A DNA stretch of 64,000 nt from Achatina immaculata (GCA_009760885.1 CM019704.1:16531929-16595928); one strand, 5' to 3'. Shown: positions 31,985 to 42,595, counted from the first letter of the stretch. Numbers and translations are program-made. Notes: generated by a model from the letters alone, not told the origin.

Positions 31985-32535
31985 TGACACTGTCCTATTT
32001 GGAACTCAGCGACCCATAAATGACATGCCAGCGTCAAGGCTGGCGAACCGTAGCTGATCAAGACCCTATCCACTTCTCCGTCGGTACCCTGGTAATAGGC
32101 CTAGCCCAGATAATGGGGCGGGGATCGCCATAGTCGCCATGATGGTGGAGTTTGCTAAATAAGTATTGCACACGCCGTTTTTTTTTAGCTGTCATCAGGG
32201 AGTTTTTAAAATGCTGCCATGATCCACCCCTAAGCTTCTTCTCTTCTTCTTCGTTCGCTTCTACCACCAAGACCGCCCTGTGATCCTACTGAATTTACTC
32301 CCGTGGTCATCGATAGGTCCTGTGGTCCTCCTGTGGTCCCCGAGAGGTCCACACGAGATCCCCGAAAGGACCACAAGAGGTTCAGAGTATCGCAGGGCTT
32401 GGGCCTGTATTCTCGGTGGGTCGCAGAAGCGGGAATTCGTGACACTGTGGTAACCCCTAAGCAAACACGATGTTGTGCTTCAACACCTTCACTGCATCGA
32501 CTGCAAACAACAGCTTGCAGTTCCGGGGAGACTGA
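31985..32535 (-). mobile_element. R1 interspersed repeat, interrupted by R2
   Basis: Minus-orientation R1: the left part (31985-32235) and right part (32453-32535) join across a nested R2 insertion. Right-part landmarks, read on minus, are TTCAGTCTCC, GGAACTGC, TTTGCAG and GATGC.GTGAAG, as in 41425-41490. The microsatellite end runs directly into the purine tract at 32528. Confidence 0.85.
32236..32452 (-). mobile_element. R2 SINE-like element nested in R1, 217 bp
   Basis: Bounded by a perfect 10-bp duplication ACCCCTAAGC (32226-32235 and 32453-32462). Homologous to 6612-6835 (shared CTTCTACCACCAA, GGTCCACACGAGATCC-like, TCGGTGGGTC..GAAGCGGGA). It lacks the 89-bp repeats of the longer copy, so it is 5'-truncated on its own (minus) strand. 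The (GAA)n tail lies at 32236-32250. Confidence 0.88.
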
Positions 32536-32645
32536 AGAAGAAGAGGAAGAAGAAGAAGAAAGAAAGACAAAGAAGAAGGAAGGAAGAAGAAGAAAAAGAA
32601 GGAGGAGGAGGAGGAAGGAAGAAGAAGAAGGACAAAGAAGAAGGA

Positions 32646-32677
<32 letters not shown>

Positions 32678-33096
32678 AGATGAAGAAAGGAGGAAGGAGG
32701 TGGAGGAAGAAGAAGAAAGAAGAAGAAGGAAGGAGAAAGAAGAAGGAAGGAAGGAAGGAAGGAAGGAAGAAGAAGAAGAAAGATGAAGAAGGAAGGAAGG
32801 AGGAGGAAGAAGAATAAGAAGAAGGAAGGAAGGAAGGAAGGAGAAAGAAGAAGAAGAAGAAGGAAGGAGGAGGAGGAGGAAGAAGAAGGATGAAGACAAA
32901 GAAGAAGGAAGGAAGGAGGAGGAAGAAGAAGAAGGAAGGAGGAAGAAGAAGAAGAAGGAGGAAAAAGAAGAAGAGGAAGGAAGGAGGAGGAGGAAGAAGA
33001 AGAAGAAGAAGAAGAAGAGGAAGAGGAGGAGGAGGAGGAAAAAGAAGAGGAAGAAGAAGAAGAAAGATGAAGAAGAGGAAGAAGAAGAAGAAGAAG
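32528..33096. repeat. 570-bp purine (GAA/GGA) tract
   Basis: Almost uninterrupted purines on plus: GAAGAAGAAGGAAGG-type blocks with only a handful of C or T bases (for example AAAGACAAAG, AAGATGAAG, AATAAG). It starts exactly at the microsatellite end of R1. Mirror-symmetric purine tracts of this kind can form triplex (H-DNA); that is known of such sequences, not shown here. Long frames on either strand (poly-Lys/Glu, poly-Ser/Leu) are artefacts of composition. Confidence 0.95.
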
Positions 33097-33544
33097 TTCA
33101 TTACACTGGTAGCAGATATTTTCGGACTAGCTAATTCTTACTACCATTGTAAGACCGCCGACGTGTAAAGGTGACATTCAGTGATTTAACGCAGATGATA
33201 AAATTAAACGTTGTATGTTAACTTCCAAGTCTTTTTAACTATCAGCGTACTTTAAAATTTAACTGATATTAAGATTTTTTAAACACACTGTCCATTACAG
33301 GATATAAACATCTCTCTCTCTCTCCAAACACACACACACACACACACACATAGAACATACCTATCACTCAACAAACCCATTTGTTCAAGTTTCCGCCCTG
33401 GCTTTACGAGATAACCTTCTGAAAGATCGCCAATTAAAAAAAAAAAATGTCATGATCCAAACCGGAAGAAGCAGGTGTAGACCGTGATATGTAAGAAAAA
33501 TAGCCACTCTCTGCCGGAAGTACATACCCTATCATAGGCAAGAA
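33097..33544. other. No gene recognised; (TC)n(AC)n at 33311-33350
   Basis: The compound microsatellite is the only supported feature. A run at 33438-33447. Confidence 0.5.
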
Positions 33545-33651
33545 AGCACTAGGGTTTAGTCCCTTGCAGCTGTCACGCTGGGTTTAATCCCTTGTAGCTG
33601 TCACGCTAGGTTTAGTCCCTTGTAGCTGTCACGCTGGATTTAATCCCTTGT

Positions 33652-33663
33652 AGCTGTCACGCT
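33652..33663. repeat. Target-site duplication, left
   Basis: AGCTGTCACGCT, the part of the 28-bp unit duplicated by the LINE B insertion; the right copy is 33906-33917. Confidence 0.85.
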
Positions 33664-33905
33664 TGGTTGGGACATGTGCTCCGAATGACTGACAACTCAC
33701 TACCAAAAATAGCACTAAGATGGACACCACAGGGAAGCAGAAGTAAGGGTAGACCAAAAGAGACATGGAGAAGAACAGAAAGGATGTTGAGCAATAGAGG
33801 GCTCACCTGGGCAAGACCAGAAAAAAAGGCGAAGGACAGGCATTTGTGGAAAACCCTTGCGGAAGTCCCATGTGCCCTGGGCACTTAAGGTTCAGAGAGA
33901 GAGAG
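33664..33905 (+). mobile_element. LINE family B, 5'-truncated 3' end (242 bp)
   Basis: Close match to 11396-11638. Starts at WLGHVLRM and reads through RGRPKETWRR-like sequence to PCALGT and stop TAA, then GGTTCAG and (AG)n. It lacks one codon in the RRTTERM region and retains the A that 11560 lost, so the C-terminus here is in frame and shows where the family ORF should end. Insertion is inside a 28-bp minisatellite, with a 12-bp duplication of unit sequence. Confidence 0.93.
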
Positions 33906-34188
33906 AGCTGTCACGCTAGGTTTAGTCCCTTGTAGCTGTCACGCTAGGTTTAGTCCCTTGTAGCTGTCACGCTAGGTTTAGTCCCTTGTAGCTGTCACGC
34001 TGGGTTTAGTCCCTTGTAGCTGTCACGCTGGGTTTAATCCCTTGTAGCTGTCAAGCTAGGTTTAGTCCCTTGTAGCTGTCACGCTAGGTTTAGTCCCTTG
34101 TAGCTGTCACGCTAGGTTTAGTCCATTGTAGCTGTCACGCTAGGTTTAGTCCCGTGTAGCTGTCACGCTGGGTTTAGACCATTTAAAG

Positions 34189-34398
34189 TAGCAGCTCCCA
34201 AACTTTCTCCACCCAGGGATCGCTTTTTCAAACACATCTAAGCTCAGAGCCAGCATCCTATATACACAACATCCTAACCCCATAATCCTCTGCTTGATGT
34301 CACACAACAGACAGCACTTAATACCAAATCGATAACATCAGCAGCAGCGGGCCATCCGAGGATGAGCTGCGATCCCGCATAGCGGGTGGAAACCACTT
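34189..34398. mobile_element. hAT-like MITE, degraded
   Basis: Left end TAGCAGCTCCCAAACTTT and right end (reverse complement) AAGTGGTTTCCACCC are imperfect inverted repeats of the CAGTGGTTCCCAAA type usual in hAT elements, extended by CCACCCAGGGATCGC. Flanks ATTTAAAG and CTCTAAAG match at 6 of 8 positions. Confidence 0.45.
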
Positions 34399-35353
34399 CT
34401 CTAAAGAGACAAAGTCAGGGTTGAAAGTTCTCACAAAACAAGGAAATTCTCTCATAATCCTAGAACATGATTAGTGTGTTATTTAACATGATGTGTAGGA
34501 AAAGTTCATGCGACTGCCCTGAAAGGCTTTTCTGGTTACAAGCTGGCCACAATCCCCAATGATATCCCACAGCACTAAACTAAATATAAATAAGACACAG
34601 ATTAGACCAGTTGTGCTCGCATCTAAATCAGCTACTTTTTGGTAGCTTCTTTAAAAAGGTAAAAAAAAAACCCAAAAAACTGGCAGTTATGAAGTAAAGG
34701 TCATTTGAATGTTTCTAATTAGCTTTTTTTAGGTCTTTTAAACATGTTTTCACGTGTTTTGTTTACACGTCTTTGTTAAATTTAGTCAAACACATTACAT
34801 CTTCACAATATGCGGGCCGCAAATGGGGATCTAATGTAGTCCGAAGGCCGACAGTTGGACACTCTAGCAGTAGCAAGAGATGCAATCGAAAAGTTACAAA
34901 GAACTATAACATTTCAGGAAGGGAAAGATTACATTTGAGTTTGCATACAGGGAGACTCTTTCAGATAGAAATCCATGAAATGATGGATCAGTAAAAATCA
35001 ACTCAATTTTTGTTTTTCTCTGAACCTCGTGGCACTTCTTTGAAGTGTTATTATACGTGAAAAAAAGCAAGCACAGAAATAAAAAGCACCCCATGAATTA
35101 AAAGAAAGAATTACAGCAGATGTCTTTGATGAGAAATAACTATAAAAGAATTCAATCTAATTCACGATTTAAAAAAAAAACAGTCTTTGGTAAACTCTGC
35201 ATCTTTTGAAAGATGGCTTAAGTGAAATCTTAACTATCTGCCCAGAGGGGCTATGTGTGAGAAATGGGAGGGGGCATGGGAGGACCATCAAATCGTACAA
35301 CTCTGGGTGTTTATTCTGGTCTCTTTAAACCCAGAAAGTCATTACGTCTGGTA
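34399..35353. other. No gene recognised
   Basis: AT-rich. Poly-A runs near 34660-34679 and 35170-35180. No supported feature. Confidence 0.4.
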
Positions 35354-35566
35354 GTCTAGAACAGTGTATCCCAACCTTTTACATCCAATGACCACTTCCC
35401 AAGTACATATAAGTTGTAATATCGCAATGCCAAAAATATTTAACTAAACATTTAGTGGTACTTCAAGATGTGAAAGAAAAACAAAACAAATCTGCAGACC
35501 ATCCTATAATGCTTAGCGTACAACTTGTGGTTTCTGGACCACATCTTGGGAACCACCGGTCTAGAA
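35354..35566. mobile_element. hAT-like MITE with 8-bp target-site duplication
   Basis: The element proper (35362-35558, 197 bp) starts CAGTGTATCCCAACC and ends TTGGGAACCACCG, imperfect terminal inverted repeats (about 10 of 13 match). It is flanked by exact GTCTAGAA at 35354-35361 and 35559-35566. An 8-bp duplication and this terminal sequence are hAT hallmarks. No transposase, so it moved with an enzyme supplied elsewhere. Confidence 0.82.
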
Positions 35567-35969
35567 AAATAACACGACTCCTGTTGTTAAAGAACGGATT
35601 TCACAACAAGACCTCATCTTTGATAAAAATCACATTCAGCTTCGGGCAAAGGCGTCAGTCTAAAGAAAGTTTATTATAAACTCCCGCCACTGAACGTATC
35701 AAGACATTCCATACGTTACAACTAATCTACGGACTGATCTTACAGACCTCTGAAATGACACAAAAAGGCCCGCGCAAAGATGTTGTCCAACCAAAAGATA
35801 CTGAAAACAGTATGGAGAAAATAGGAACTATGAAGAGAGCTCGCTTTCATTTCTACGTTTCAGATGAAAATTTCAGAGCGTAGTCAAAGGAAATACATTT
35901 CAAGAATATAGAACCCTTGTTCTGATGGTTGTTACGTGCATACTTATTTTTACTTTAAAAGTTTTTGAG
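35567..35969. other. No gene recognised
   Basis: Ordinary-composition sequence; nothing supported. Confidence 0.4.
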
Positions 35970-36409
35970 GCTGCCATGTGGGATCAGTATATGGCTGTCA
36001 TGTGGGATCAGTATATGGCTGTCATGTTGGATCAGTATATGGCTGTCATGTGGGATCAGTATATCGTTGTCATGTTGGATCAGTATATGGCTGTCATGTG
36101 GGATAAGTATATCGTTGTCATGTTGGATCAGTATATGGCTGTCATGTGGGATCAGTATATCGTTGTCATGTTGGATCAGTATATGGCTGTCATGTGGGAT
36201 CAGTATATCGTTGTCATGTGTGATCAGTATATGGCTGTCATGTGGGATCAGTATATCGTTGTCATGTTGGATCAGTATATGGGTGTCATGTGGGATCAGT
36301 ATATGGCTGTCATGTTGGATCAGTATATCGTTGTCATGTGGGATCAGTATATCGTTGTCATGTGGGATCAGTATATCGTTGTCATGTGGGATCAGCATAT
36401 GGTTGTCAA
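35970..36409. repeat. 24-bp minisatellite, about 18 copies
   Basis: CTGTCATGTGGGATCAGTAT plus ATGG. Two variants, GGCTGTC..GGG and CGTTGTC..TGG, alternate over 36060-36240, giving a 48-bp dimer. All six frames tend to stay open because the unit is a multiple of three. Confidence 0.94.
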
Positions 36410-36437
36410 AATGAAGCTGCTTAACTAGTGGGTCTGT

Positions 36438-36700
36438 TACATCTCTCTCTCTCTCTCTATCTCTCTCTGAACATTTACATGACTAAGGCACAGGGGGCTA
36501 CCACAAGGGTCTTCCACAAATGCCTGTCCTTCCCCACCCCCACCCCCGCTCTTGCCCAAATGAGCCCTCTGTTACTCAACATCCTCTCTGTTGTTCTTCT
36601 CTATGTCTTCTTTGGTCTACCTTTACTCCTGTACACTTGCGGTGTCCATCCCCAGTTGATATTTTTGGTAATGAGTCACCAGTCCTCCAGGACATAAGCC
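36438..36700 (-). mobile_element. LINE family B, 5'-truncated 3' end
   Basis: Minus copy: the (AG)n tail appears as (CT)n at 36443-36468, then TTCAG, the ORF stop TAA and the end of the C-terminal domain up to the CTCATTACCAAAAATAT region. More diverged than 33664-33905, with a C-rich replacement near 36533-36548. Confidence 0.85.
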
Positions 36701-36955
36701 TCAACAAACTGCCAGCGTCTTTCCTCAGCTTGCCGACACTTGCTATATTTATGCGTGGATCTAGTAAGGTTACTTACACTTCTATTTCGTGAACATAACT
36801 AAAGTGAGGAGTTGGGTTTTCGAAAATGGTCGAGAAACTTGAAGAAGATCCTTCCATGTATGAGATATATAAACAGATGGAACACTGAGAGATTACAGGA
36901 AGAAAGGCGCTCCTCAACTTTCGGTTCTTACTTAAAAAAAACAGTGTAGGAGGTT

Positions 36956-37003
<48 letters not shown>

Positions 37004-37600
37004 TGTGTTTTAATTTCTTTATATTTTCGGCTCAAGCTGTGAAGACTTTATAATAGAGAAAGCAAATCGCTGATGTCGACAATAAATCTAGTTCAAGCGG
37101 AAACTTTTACCCACAATCCTTTACTCCCGGGAATTTCACGGCATATTTAAGAAAGGCAGCTCTCTCATACCTAGAGCAAACACTGCCAGGACTGTTGACC
37201 GAAGATTTTAAGACCGTGTCTTTCGGGGCTTGACAGGTTAATCCGGAATAAAGTGTTGGAAAATTCTTCTATTCAAGTCGAAGATCCCGGTGGATTGTGT
37301 CCAATCCAGATGTCGCCGATCCTGTTTAGGAACAGAAATTTTGCTGGCCTGGATGCCGGATGAAATGGTTGTAGTGATTTGACCTCAGAAGCTAGGGAAA
37401 ATGACTTCATCACAGTCAGGCCATGTCCATACCTCCTCTGTCCCCTGCTTCAGTTACTAGCTCAGAAGGGGTGTCGCAGGCAGCAGAGAAACTTCAAGCG
37501 CTTCGGGCAATTTCCCTGGCAGATTTCCCAGAATTTCACCCGGGCAGCGGCGGTCCGGCCTAATCTTTTTTTTTTTTTTTCTTTTCGATTTTCAACTGCC
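36701..37600. other. No gene recognised; (TC)n at 36961-36999
   Basis: The microsatellite has about 19 TC units. A T run lies near 37567-37581. No coding similarity. Confidence 0.5.
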
Positions 37601-37604
37601 AAAG

Positions 37605-37735
37605 AATTTTTAACTGGCGTGAAAAAAAATCCCCCCCCCTCCAGATAGGATTCGAACTCGCAACCTCCAACATCTAAGGTGAGGTCTCTCTCAATGGGAA
37701 GCAGGACTCGGAGCTCTGAGTAACAGAATGAAATA
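37605..37735 (-). mobile_element. tRNA-like SINE fragment
   Basis: On minus, GAGAGAGACCTCACCTTAGA leads to GGTTGCGAGTTCGAATCCT, a clear box B-like sequence at 37644-37662, followed by a G run. A matching box A-like region lies about 40 bases before. The body is not recognised. Confidence 0.5.
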
Positions 37736-37865
37736 CACAGCACAAGTAAATGTATGAAAGACACATTAATATGACGAGAAAGAAAGAAAGAAAGACAGAA
37801 AGGAAGAAACGCACGCATACGCGCACGCACACACATACACAACAAGCGAATTAGTTTCTACAGTA

Positions 37866-38425
37866 ATTCGGGAGCAAATCTATCAGGAGTTCAGATCCAC
37901 ATTCAGGAGTTAATCTGTCAAGAGTTCAGATCCACATTCAGGAGTTAATCTGTCAAGAGTTCAGATCCACATTCAGGAGCAAATATGTCAAGAGTTCAGA
38001 TCCACATTCAGGAGTTAATATGTCAAGAGTTCAGATCCACATTCAGGAGTTAATCTGTCAAGAGTTCAGATCCACATTCAGGAGCAAATATGTCAAGAGT
38101 TCAGATCCACATTCAGGAGCAAATATGTCAAGAGTTCAGATCCACATTCAGGAGTTAATCTGTCAAGAGTTCAGATCCACATTCAGGAGCAAATATGTCA
38201 AGAGTTCAGATCCACATTCAGGAGCAAATATGTCAAGAGTTCAGATCCACATTCAGGAGCAAATATGTCAAGAGTTCAGATCCACATTCAGGAGCAAATA
38301 TGTCAAGAGTTCAGATCCACATTCAGGAGCAAATATGTCAAGAGTTCAGATCCACATTCAGGAGCAAATATGTCAAGAGTTCAGATCCACACTCAAGAGC
38401 AAATCTGTCAAGAGTTCAGATCCAC
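37866..38425. repeat. 35-bp minisatellite, 16 copies
   Basis: Units contain TCAAGAGTTCAGATCCACAT then TCAGGAGCAAATATG. GCAAATATG and GTTAATCTG variants are interspersed; the last units have CTCAAGAGC. 560 bp is exactly 16 units. Confidence 0.95.
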
Positions 38426-39506
38426 TAATAAGCTTTAACTGCATCAAACTCCAGAAGACATCCCGCAGATATCTCTACAACGTCCCGGGTCCCAATCCTT
38501 CAATTTCAACCCAGTCCCACTCTGTCCCCGAATCTTCCCCTACATCTTAAATCATTACCCAGAAAGGATTTCAACCTCTGAACGTTCTTTTATGTTTAGA
38601 ATTTATTAAAACTTAAACTCATCCCTTGCGGACTCACCTGTCTTCCCATGGACAATCAGTGGCTCTACAGAGTTTTCAAAGCCGAAACCTGGCCCAGGAA
38701 GAACTGCTGTTAAACCACGATTCATGGAATCCACCACTCTCATTCTTTAAACCAAGGGTTCGGAACCCGTGGCCCCAGCTGGGTTTATCAATCTGACATT
38801 AAATGCTAATTATTTGATGAAAACTACCGAGGGTTTATGACACTGAGATATAACATACAAGCTGGTTATGTGCAATTCATATGTGACTGGAAAAATGGTC
38901 TTTAGATGTAAAAGTGCATGAAAACGAACAGAGAATAAGCAAAGGCGTATCATCTCATTTTCCCATCATCTTCTCAACTCAAGAAGCATTATTAAGTGGC
39001 ACTAAAATGTGTACAGTACATGTACAATTCCGTTGAAGAAGTTCTGGTGCCCCCATTTCTTTCCAGTTCTAACAAGACCTTGTAGCTTCTTGAAACCCAT
39101 ACACAAGAAGCTCAAAAGGTTCCTTGACCTGTATGTTCCCACATACATCCGCACTCGCGAAACAACAAGAGGATCAAGTTCGAAACCCTGAATGGCCGGA
39201 GAGAGGGTGCTTCAACAGGGCTTTGTTTGGCGAAAGTTGGTGTGTCTCCGGTGCTCCGTGGCTGTGGCGACGTCACGTCAAGCTGGCAAATTACGACCCG
39301 GGCCCACGTGAAATCGTTTACACAAGCACTCAAAAGTCGTAAGTTGGGCTGCTTCACCTCGGTTATATGGGAGAATTATGGAACACAAAAGGCTATGGAG
39401 TGCTAGGGGGAGACAATATTTGTCACCAACTCTGAAATTAAAACGCGTTTTCCCAAGCTGCTGTCGCTTAGGTTTTTATCCCATCTGGAACGAACGAACC
39501 ATCGAA
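38426..39506. other. No gene recognised; possible hAT debris near 38755
   Basis: CAAGGGTTCGGAACCCGTGG at about 38753-38772 resembles one end of hAT-type elements, but no second end or target-site duplication was found. Confidence 0.35.
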
Positions 39507-41090
39507 CTTAATTTATTTTCAAAGGGTTAAGAATTGGGCACGCAGGCCCGTCTAACATTCTGCCCCTCATCATACAGCCTTCACTCAGTCAGTCATTCAG
39601 CATTTGTTAATGAGCATAATAATCATGAAGACACATTACATGATTACATAAATAAATAATAAACTTATCTTATGTCCATACACTCTACACTCTGATTTAT
39701 GCAACAACTTAAATAAACTTGCATTCTTACATTCATTCAAAACTAACAAATTTATAGAAAAGCAGTATTAAAAAAATTACAACAGTCAAGCCATACTTTA
39801 AACTATGCTTAGGGAGGCATATAATCCATATCAAACAGATGACAAAGTTTAAAGTTATAAGAACGAATATTACTTATAAGTTTTACGTGAATTGGTAGGG
39901 CATTGCAAAGGTGGGCAGTTGAGTAAGAGAAGTTTTTTTTAACATATCAAGTCATGGTTTTAGGAGAATACAATTGCTTAAGCGTTGACTGTGTTTTGGG
40001 TTGGATTTGAACAACGACCACAGATGGGGTGGAGCATTGTGTGATAGAATTTTACGAATTAACGTGGTCTTGTTGAAAAGAAATCTCTCCTTGAAATGTA
40101 GAATATCAAGATGTTTGTCCTTATTTGTAATGCTTGTTGCATGTGTGTCATCTATAAGCTTTACTGCTCGTTTTTGAAGTGAGTAAAGTCTTTTCATGTT
40201 TGACATGGAACAACTAACCCAGACTGTGGAGCAGTAGTCCATGTGTGTTTGTATCTGTGATATGTAGTATATTTTTCTGGTGTCTATGTAAAGAAAATGT
40301 TTAATTTTAGTAAACTGGTAAACTTTTTGTGCAACGAGTTTGGTTAGATTGTCTACACGATGATTCCAGCTGAGGTGGTGGTCAATCATGAGACCTAGAG
40401 TTTTATGTTCATTCTCTATCTGCGAAGTTCCAGCATGGAGCTGTAGTGTTGTTGTTGGTGAAATTATTAATTTCTGTCTTGTTGTAATGAGCATGGATTT
40501 TGTTTTGCTGATGTTTATGAGCATTCTGTTGTTATTGCTCCAGTTAATTAGATTATTTCAATTCGAAGAGTTAACTCAAGATTAATACAGTCAATGTCAC
40601 TGGCGTAAACTGTGCAGTCATCAGTAAAGAGGTCACAAGATGATTTTTTTAGATGAAGTGGAAGATCACAGATGTAGATGGTAAACAGGAGAGGACCAAG
40701 AATAGATCCCTGCGGAATGCCATTATCAACCACAGATGAACTTGAGTTTTGAGGCAAACTACCGTTATATGTTGGAAAGAAAAGATGTAATATATTTTGT
40801 CAAGTCAGGGTTTAATCTATAAGTCTCAAGCTTTCTAATTAGGATTTCATGATCAATCATGTCAAATGCTTTTTTGAAGTCAACACAGACAGCACCACAT
40901 AATTTATCATCGTTTATATTAGATAACCAACATTCTGTCATTTTTGTGAGAGCTGTGTGGCAGGAATGTTTCAGCCTAAAACCTGACTGACAGTCAACAA
41001 TCAAATCATTTTCTTGCATGTGTTGAAAGTTGTTTTTTGTATGTGTTTTTCTAGGGGTTTAATATTTTGTTCATGTAGTTTCGTGACGGA
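39507..41090 (-). mobile_element. CR1/L2-like LINE, 5'-truncated (~1.58 kb)
   Basis: Minus orientation. It keeps the second half of the RT domain, a C-terminal domain and a 3' untranslated region whose last ~50 bases (CGTGCCCAATTCTTAACC-like) match the ends at 13500 and 18535. The remaining untranslated region is related but diverged, so this is a sister subfamily. Confidence 0.88.
39952..41019 (-). pseudogene. CR1/L2-like reverse transcriptase, partial and frameshifted
   Basis: Three minus frames in order. First, DCQSGFRLKHSCHTAL and VCVDFKKAFDMIDHEIL (motif A Asp). Second, NGIPQGSILGPLLFTIYI and LFTDDCTVYASD (motif C, with FTDD where FADD is usual). Third, ISKTKSMLI, LGLMIDHHLSWNHRVD, THMDYCSTVW and RLYSLQKRAVKLI, the C-terminal region. 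Breaks lie near 40765 and 40546. The frame ends at 39952; two catalytic aspartates of the DD pair remain. Confidence 0.88.
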
Positions 41091-41404
41091 CTTTAAGAAG
41101 CAAACAAAACTGTATTACCGTCATATTACCAATATAAATAATTGTTGTTATGCACTACTCCTTGTATGCGTCTATGCCAAGTAGTCGTTAGCCAAATTCT
41201 TAAGAACACCACGAACTAGACTGTTCATGAAATGAGTCTCCACAGGTGGCGACAACAGAGTCCCTATTCGGATTCTGTCCTCATCGTTACTTTGTTTTTC
41301 CAAAAAGGGACTTATGCAGGCCATATAGTACTGTTTCTTTCATGTAACTATCATTCTTACAGGATTTGCCGTTCTCCTTTGTATTGCTACTTGGCAATGT
41401 CATA
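41091..41404. other. No gene recognised
   Basis: AT-rich, nothing supported. Confidence 0.4.
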
Positions 41405-41795
41405 CATATTTTCTTCTTTTTCTTCTTCTTCAGTCTCCCTTGAACTGCGACCTGGTGTTATTTGCAGCCGATGCTGTGAAGATGTGGAGGCACAGCATCA
41501 TGTCGAAGCGGATTATGGCGGCTATTTTTTTCCGTCTCTGCGTGCAGCTAAAAAAAGAAAAAAAAGCAGGTGGTGTGCAATACTTCTTTAGCAGACTCGA
41601 CCACCATAGGAACTATGGCCATTCCTGCCGTTACCCAGGCTATGCCTGTTACTGGAGGTACCAACGAAGAGGTGAGACAGGGTCTTGGTCAGCTATGGTT
41701 CGCCAACACTGGCGACAGCATGCCAGCTTATGGGTCAGTGACTGGCAAAAAGGTCAATGTTTTAACACGAAGATCGTAAATGCCCGAGAGACGTG
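41405..41795 (+). mobile_element. R1 interspersed repeat, best copy
   Basis: Starts with (CTT)n (41412-41432), then CAGTCTCCCTTGAACTGCGA, TTTGCAGCCGATGCTGTGAA, GATTATGGCGGCTATTTT, GTGCAATACTTCTTTAGCAG, GTACCAACGAAGAGGTGAGA, AGGGTCTTGGTCAGCTATGG and GACTGGCAAAAAGGTCAATG. About 390 bp. Copies at 3305, 3697, 27838, 31985, 55135 and 63535. No protein is encoded. Confidence 0.85.
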
Positions 41796-41859
41796 AAGTG
41801 AGTCAGTCTATGACGCTGACTAGCCTCTACATTTGTCAAACCTGCTGGACACACCTTAT

Positions 41860-42170
41860 CAATCTGAAACGGTAAAGGTAAAATCGCCGTTTCCAAGTCA
41901 TTAAACACTAAGGCATATTGGGGATACGGTGATAGGTCCTTGTTTTCAAGACCTTTGGCACATGAAGGTATGATGCGGTCAGTATTACGCCTGGCAGCAT
42001 TTACCCTTACAGATTTCTCTGGTACACATTTTTAGAGGATGGCTAGGGCCCGAAGCCTTCCTGGTGTGATGGTACCAACAAAAACCCCACTGCTGGGACT
42101 TGAACCGGGTACCACCGGGTCAGTAGATCGAGCGTCTAATCACGTAGCCAACCAGACCGCCCATTTTCTA
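41860..42170 (-). mobile_element. tRNA-headed SINE (second type)
   Basis: On minus, GGTTGGCTACGTGATTAGAC is box A-like and GGTTCAAGTCC (complement of 42097-42107) is box B-like, about 40 bases apart as in a tRNA. The body extends to about 41860 (AAGGTAAAATCGCC on plus). The tRNA-like head lies at the right edge and has been drawn into the tandem array that follows. Confidence 0.7.
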
Positions 42171-42595
42171 AATCTCACGTAGCCAACCAGGCCGCCCATT
42201 TTCTAAATCTCACGTAGCCAACCAGGCCGCCCATTTTCTAAATCTCACGTAGCCAACCAGGCCCCCCATTTTCTAAATCTCACGTAGCCAACCAGGCCGC
42301 CCATTTTCTAAATCTCACGTAGCCAACCAGGCCGCCCATTTTCTAAATCTCACGTAGCCAACCAGGCCGCCCATTTTCTAAATCTCACGTAGCCAACCAG
42401 GCCGCTCATTTTCTAAATCTCACGTAGCCAACCAGGCCGCCCATTTTCTGAATCTCACGTAGCCAACCAGGCCGCCCATTTTCTAAATCTCACGTAGCCA
42501 ACCAGGCAGCCCATTTTCTGAATCTCACGTAGAAAACCAGACCGCCCATTTTCTAAATCTCATGTAGCCAACCAGGCCGCCCATTTTCTAAATCT
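42141..42595. repeat. 35-bp minisatellite made from a SINE head, 13 copies
   Basis: Exactly 455 bp, 13 units. Each unit is CACGTAGCCAACCAGGCCGC plus CCATTTTCTAAATCT. The first 20 bases are the start of the adjacent SINE (minus strand); the rest appears to be flanking DNA, so each unit spans the SINE/genome junction. Confidence 0.92.

Larger units (their letters stand above)
33545..34180. repeat. 28-bp minisatellite, about 14 copies, split by a LINE
   Basis: The unit is TAGCTGTCACGCTAGGTTTA plus GTCCCTTG. About 4 copies lie left of 33664 and about 10 right of 33905; the phase continues across the insertion once the 12-bp duplication is removed. Confidence 0.93.

Noticed and set aside
32457..33101. 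Long Leu/Ser- and Lys/Glu-rich frames
   Set aside because: They are translations of a GAA/GGA purine tract and would be open in any frame.
37866..38425. Regular 35-bp direct repeats that could be taken for a CRISPR array
   Set aside because: Units are contiguous with no unique spacers, there is no cas gene, and the surroundings are eukaryotic. The same holds for 42141-42595 and 33545-34180.
38753..38830. hAT element end
   Set aside because: Only one end-like motif; no partner end or 8-bp duplication found, so not called as an element.
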